A stretch of DNA of 29,905 nucleotides from Saccoglossus kowalevskii. Its lineage: Eukaryota; Hemichordata; Enteropneusta; Harrimaniidae. The DNA is taken from NCBI RefSeq assembly GCF_000003605.2, contig NW_003105555.1, forward strand, positions 1 to 29,905, read 5' to 3'. A program made the position numbers and the translations under genes. Below, in pieces: positions 24,608-29,905 of the stretch (position 1 is its first letter; each line of letters opens with the position of its first letter). Below the pieces are notes generated by a model. It ran no database searches. It was given only the letters and a program-made list of their open reading frames with translations, and was not told where the DNA came from.

Positions 24608-25308
24608 ATGTGTACCATATAATGAAAACAGTGCACGTCACTACTCATGTGTTCCATATAATGAAAACAGTACACGTCAACATTCACGTGTACCATATAA
24701 TGAAAACAGTGCACGTCAACATTCATGTGTACCATATGATGAAAACAGTGCACGTCACCATTCATGTGTAGCATATAATGAAAACAGTGCATGTCAACAT
24801 TCATGTGTACCATATAATGAAAACAGTGCACGTCAACATTCATGTGTACCATACAATGAAAACAGTGCACGTCAACATTCATGTGTACCATATAATGAAA
24901 ACAGTGCATGTCAACATTCATGTGTACCATATAATGAAAACAGTGCACGTCAACATTCATGTGTACCATATAATGAAAACAGTGCACGTCACCATTCATG
25001 TGTACCATATAATGAAAACAGTGCACGTCACCATTCACGTGTACCATATGATGAAAACAGTGCACGTAAACATTCATGTGTACCATATAATGAAAACAGA
25101 GCACGTCACAATTCACGTGTACCATATAATGAAAACAGTGCACGCCAACATTCATGTGTACCATATGATGAAAACAGTGCACGTCAACATTCATGTGTAC
25201 CATATGATGAAAACAGTGCACATCAACATTCATGTGTACCATATGATGAAAACAGTGCACGTCAACATTCATGTGTACCATATGATGAAAACAGTGCACG
25301 TCAACATT
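24608..25308. repeat. 39-bp array A12, 18 units, gamma head
   Basis: Exactly 18 units. Same unit order as A7 with two units fewer near the end, and 'cagtacacgtc' in its second unit, shared with A15. Either a deletion here or a gain in A7 explains the difference. Confidence 0.97.
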
Positions 25309-25584
25309 TAAGTAAGCAAATAACACCGAATAAACGGCAAGGTAAAGACTACGTCTAATTATAGTAAATACGTACTGCGTGCGTGACTCGAACCGGCGCT
25401 CGCGTACGGCACCTAATCGCCTAGCTCCAAGCCACTACACGTCTTCCCCTCGGCCATCCCCAAAAAAGGATGCTTAATAACCGAGCTTATTACGTGCAGA
25501 GAACATGAAACCCGTCCACGCGATCCGCGCCACACAGCGTGGCCAGAATGCGGCAAAGGCCTTCAGATCTGGCTGTAGTAGGAT
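25309..25584. repeat. Spacer S13, 276 bp
   Basis: Combines the left marker 'ccaagcc' (otherwise only before gamma heads) with the right marker 'cttattacg' and is followed by a beta head. This is the reciprocal of the S8 combination and suggests an exchange inside the spacer. Confidence 0.95.
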
Positions 25585-28155
25585 ATGTGTACCATATGAT
25601 GAAAACAGTGCACGTAAAGATTCATGTGTACCATATGATGAAAACAGTGCACGTCACCATTCATGTGTACTATATGATGAAAACAGTGCGCGTCAACATT
25701 CATGTGTACCATATGATGAAAACAGTGCACGTCAACATTCATGTGTACCATATGATGAAAACAGTGCACGTCACCATTCATGTGTACCATATGATGAAAA
25801 CAGTGCACGTCACCATTCATGTGTACCATATGATGAAAACAGTGCACGTCACCATTCATGTGTACCATATGATGAAAACAGTGCACATCACCATTCACGT
25901 GTACCATATGATGAAAACAGTGCACATCACCATTCATGTGTACCATATGATGAAAACAGTGCACGTCAACATTCATGTGTACCATATGATGAAAACAGTG
26001 CACGTCAACATTCACGTGTACCATATGATGAAAACAGTGGACGTCAACATTCATGTGTACCATATGATGAAAACAGTGCACATCACAATTCATATGTACC
26101 ATATGATGAAAAACAGTGCACGTCAACATTCATGTGTGCCATATGATGAAAACAGTGCACGTCACCATTCATGTGTACTATATGATGAAAACAGTGCGCG
26201 TCAACATTCATGTGTACCATATGATGAAAACAGTGCACGTCAACATTCATGTGTACCATATGATGAAAACAGTGCACGTCACCATTCACGTGTACCATAT
26301 GATGAAAACAGTGCACGTCACCATTCATGTGTACCATATGATGAAAACAGTGCACGTCACCATTCACGTGTATCATATGATGAAAACTGCACATCACCAT
26401 TCACGTGTACCATATGATGAAAACAGTGCACATCACCATTCATGTATATCATATTATGAAAACAGTGCACGTCAACATTCATGTGTGCCATATGATGAAA
26501 ACAGTGCACGTCACCATTCATATGTACTATATGATGAAAACAGTGCGCGTCAACATTCATGTGTACTATATGATGAAAACAGTGCACATCACCATTCATG
26601 TGTACCATGTAATGATAACAGTGCACGTCAACGATCACGTGCACCATATAATGAACACAGTGCACGTCACCATTCACGTGTACCATATGATGAAAACAGT
26701 GGACGTCAACATTCATGTGTACCATATGATGAAAACAGTGCACGTCAACATTCACGTGTACCATATAATGAAAACAGTGGACGTCAACATTCAAGTGTAC
26801 CATATAATGAAAACAGTGCACGTCACAATTCACGTGTACCATATGATGAAAACAGTGGACGTCAACATTCATGTGTACCATATGATGAAAACAGTGCACA
26901 TCACCATTCATGTGTACCATATGATGAAAACAGTGCACGTCAACATTCATGTGTGCCATATGATGAAAACAGTGCACGTCACCATTCATGTGTACTATAT
27001 GATGAAAACAGTGCGCGTCAACATTCATGTGTACCATATGATGAAAACAGTGCACGTCAACATTCATGTGTACCATATGATGAAAACAGTGCACGTCAAC
27101 ATTCACGTGTACCATATGATGAAAACAGTGCACGTCACCATTCATGTGTACCATATGATGAAAACAGTGCACGTCACCATTCACGTGTACCATATGATGA
27201 AAACAGTGCACATCACCATTCACGTGTACCATATGATGAAAACAGTGCACATCACCATTCATGTGTATCATATTATGAAAACAGTGCACGTCAACATTCA
27301 TGTGTGCCATATGATGAAAACAGTGCACGTCACCATTCATGTGTACTATATGATGAAAACAGTGCGCGTCAACATTCATGTGTACCATATGATGAAAACA
27401 GTGCACATCACCATTCATGTGTACCATGTAATGAAAACAGTGCACGTCAACGATCACGTGCACCATATAATGAACACAGTGCACGTCACCATTCACTGTA
27501 CCATATGATGAAAACAGTGCACGTAAACATTCATGTGTACCATATAATGAAAACAGTGCACGTCACCATTCACGTGTACCATATAATGAAAACAGTGCAC
27601 GTCAACATTCACGTGTACCATATGATGAAAACAGTGCACATCACCATTCATGTGTACCATGTGATGAAAACAGTGCACGTCACCATTCACGTGTACCATA
27701 TGATGAAAACAGTTCACATCACCATTCATGTGTACCATATGATGAAAACAGTGCACATCACCATTCATGTGTACCATATGATGAAAACAGTGCATGTCAA
27801 CATTCATGTGTACCATATAATGAAAACAGTGCACGTCAACATTCACGTGTACCATATGATGAAAACAGTGCACGTAAACATTCATGTGTACCATATAATG
27901 AAAACAGTGCACGTCAACATTCATGTGTACCATATGATGAAAACAGTGCGCGTCAACATTCATGTGTACCATATGATAAAAACAGTGCACGTCACCATTC
28001 ACGTGTACCATATGATGAAAACTGTGCACATCACCATTCATGTGTACCATATGATGAAAACAGTGCACGTCAACATTCATGTGTACCATATGATGAAAAC
28101 AGTGCACGTCAACATTCATGTGTACCATATGATGAAAACAGTGCACGTCAACATT
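25585..28155. repeat. 39-bp array A13, 66 units, beta head
   Basis: The net length is 2 nt short of 66 units: one extra A at 26109-26113, two bases lost at about 26386 ('gaaaactgcac', as in A6) and one lost at about 27496 ('cattcactgtacc'). It contains two copies of the 'cgatcacgtgcac' cassette (about 26605 and 27425) and a part of the A5/A9 block from about 27530. Confidence 0.97.
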
Positions 28156-28431
28156 TAAGTAAGCAAATAACACCGAATAAACGGCAAGGTAAAGACTACG
28201 TCTAATTATAGTAAATACGTACTGCGTGCGTGACTCGAACCGGCGCTCGCGTACGGCACCTAATCGCCTAGCTCCACGCCACTACACGTCTTCCCCTCGG
28301 CCATCCCCAAAAAAGGATGCTTAATAACCGAGCTTATTACGTGCAGAGAACATGAAACCCGTCCACGCGATCCGCGCCACACAGCGTGGCCAGAATGCGG
28401 CAAAGGCCTTCAGATCTGGCTGTAGTAGGAT
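28156..28431. repeat. Spacer S14, 276 bp
   Basis: Carries 'ccacgcc', 'ggccatcc' and 'cttattacg', the form usual before beta heads, yet it is followed by a gamma head. This is the one exception to the link between 'cttataacg' and gamma. Confidence 0.95.
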
Positions 28432-29054
28432 ATGTGTACCATATAATGAAAACAGTGCACATCACTACTCATGTGTTCCATATAATGAAAACAGTGCACG
28501 TCAACATTCACGTGTACCATATAATGAAAACAGTGCACGTCAACATTCATGTGTACCATATGATGAAAACAGTGCACGTCACCATTCATGTGTAGCATAT
28601 AATGAAAACAGTGCACGTCAACATTCATGTGTACCATGTAATGTAAACAGTGCACGACATCATTCATGTGTACCATACAATCAAAACAGTGCATGTCAAC
28701 ATTCATGTGTACCATATGATGAAAACAGTGCGCGTCAACATTCATGTGTACCATATGATGAAAACAGTGCACATCACCATTCATGTGTACCATGTAATGA
28801 AAACAGTGCACGCCAACATTCATGTGTACCATATGATGAAAACAGTGCACGTCAACATTCATGTGTACCATATGATGAAAACAGTGCGCGTCAACATTCA
28901 TGTGTACCATATGATGAAAACAGTGCACATCAACATTCATGTGTACCATATGATGAAAACAGTGCACGTCAACATTCATGTGTACCACATGATGAAAACA
29001 GTGCACGTCAACATTCATGTGTACCATATGATGAAAACAGTGCACGTCAACATT
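28432..29054. repeat. 39-bp array A14, 16 units, gamma head
   Basis: Exactly 16 units. The first unit has 'gcacatcactactc' where other gamma heads have 'gcacgtcactactc'. One unit has 'ccatacaatcaaaac' (about 28674), and one near the end has 'ccacatgatg' (about 28986). Confidence 0.97.
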
Positions 29055-29330
29055 TAAGTAAGCAAATAACACCGAATAAACGGCAAGGTAAAGACTACGT
29101 CTAATTATAGTAAATACGTACTGCGTGCGTGACTCGAACCGGCGCTCGCGTACGGCACCTAATCGCCTAGCTCCAAGCCACTACACGTCTTCCCCTCGGC
29201 CATCCCCAAAAAAGGATGCTTAATAACCGAGCTTATAACGTGCAGAGAACATGAAACCCGTCCACGCGATCCGCGCCACACAGCGTGGCCAGAATGCGGC
29301 AAAGGCCTACAGATCTGGCTGTAGTAGGAT
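29055..29330. repeat. Spacer S15, 276 bp
   Basis: Gamma-linked form with 'ccaagcc', 'ggccatcc' and 'cttataacg'. Its private change is 'ggcctacagatc' for 'ggccttcagatc'. Confidence 0.95.
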
Positions 29331-29905
29331 ATGTGTACCATATAATGAAAACAGTGCACGTCACTACTCATGTGTTCCATATAATGAAAACAGTACACGT
29401 CAACATTCACGTGTACCATATAATGAAAACAGTGCACGTCAACATTCATGTGTACCATATGATGAAAACAGTGCACGTCACCATTCATGTGTACCATATA
29501 ATGAAAACAGTGCACGTCAACATTCATGTGTACCATATAATGAAAACAGTGCACGTCAACATTCATGTGTACAATATGATGAAAACAGTGCACGTCACCA
29601 TTCATGTGTACCATATAATGAAAACAGTGCACGTCAACATTCATGTGTACCATATAATGAAAACAGTGCACGTCAACATTCATGTGTACCATATAATGAA
29701 AACAGTGCACGTCAACATTCACGTGTACAATATGATGAAAACAGTGCACATCACCATTCATGTGTACCATATGATGAAAACAGTGCACGTCACCATTCAC
29801 GTGTACCATATGATGAAAACAGTGCACATCACCATTCATGTGTACCATATGATGAAAACAGTGCAATTCACCATTCATGTGTACCATATGATGAAAACAG
29901 TGCTG
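29331..29905. repeat. 39-bp array A15, about 14.7 units, right-truncated
   Basis: The gamma head lacks the 'gtagcatataatg' marker and has 'gtaccatataatg' instead. Two 'gtacaatatgatg' units (about 29570 and 29725) otherwise occur mainly in alpha heads and A9. The penultimate unit has 'gtgcaattcacc', and the last five bases ('tgctg') depart from the unit ('tgcac'). The window may end close to an array boundary, although two changed bases cannot prove it. Confidence 0.95.

Noticed and set aside
1960-29330. Spacer as an intact transposable element or LTR
   Set aside because: It has no ORF for a transposase or polymerase, no terminal inverted or direct repeats, no target-site duplication outside the array register, and it is found here only at fixed positions in tandem.
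1-29905. CRISPR array
   Set aside because: The 39-bp units abut directly with no unique spacers between them, the 276-bp spacer is itself repeated, and no cas-like gene is present.
1-29905. Neuropeptide-type or other processed polyprotein made of 13-residue repeats
   Set aside because: There is no dibasic cleavage pattern between repeats, no signal peptide at the MKPV start, and no evidence of coding constraint.
1-29905. Telomeric or centromeric identity
   Set aside because: I saw no telomere-type short repeats and nothing in the unit that identifies a known centromeric satellite. Chromosomal position cannot be told from this window.

Overview
This window is almost entirely one nested tandem-repeat locus, and I see no convincing protein-coding gene in it. 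About 25.8 kb consists of a 39-bp minisatellite unit, roughly 660 copies by length arithmetic. Fifteen copies of an unrelated, highly conserved spacer of about 276 bp interrupt it. All copies lie in the same orientation and are joined to the 39-bp arrays at the same two bases. The composite repeat is therefore [276-bp spacer + n x 39-bp units], with n from 14 to 92 in the complete blocks. Both window edges fall inside 39-bp arrays, so the locus extends beyond at least the left edge.

The organism looks eukaryotic, from the satellite-like higher-order structure, the tRNA-like Pol III box motifs on the minus strand of the spacer, and transition-type variation concentrated at CpG. Nothing allows a narrower taxon call. 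There is no tRNA or rRNA gene of normal form, no transposase, integrase or reverse transcriptase, no LTR, no CRISPR array and no telomeric repeat.

Layout, using unit position 1 = the a of 'atgtgtacc'. Partial array 1-1959. Then spacers S1-S15 start at 1960, 3056, 4986, 7019, 9100, 12387, 13987, 15041, 18902, 22300, 23511, 24332, 25309, 28156 and 29055, each followed by an array (A1-A15). Three array-head lineages can be told apart. Alpha (A1, A2, A5 and the shortened A4, A10) begins with a unit carrying 'ccatgtaatgtaaac' as its second register. Beta (A3, A6, A9, A13) begins with 'cgtaaagattc'. Gamma (A7, A8, A11, A12, A14, A15) begins with 'cactactcatgtgttcc'. The head lineage is linked to single-base variants in the preceding spacer, so spacer and array have been copied together in long blocks. 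Array lengths have then changed by gain or loss of whole 39-bp units.

Because 39 is divisible by 3 and the unit lacks stops in two plus frames and one minus frame, very long ORFs run through the arrays in three frames at once. The best of these are capped at both ends by spacer sequence (start MKPVHAIRAT..., end LSKQITPNKRQGKDYV). I treat them as probable by-products of repeat geometry. They are reported as a testable finding, not annotated as genes.
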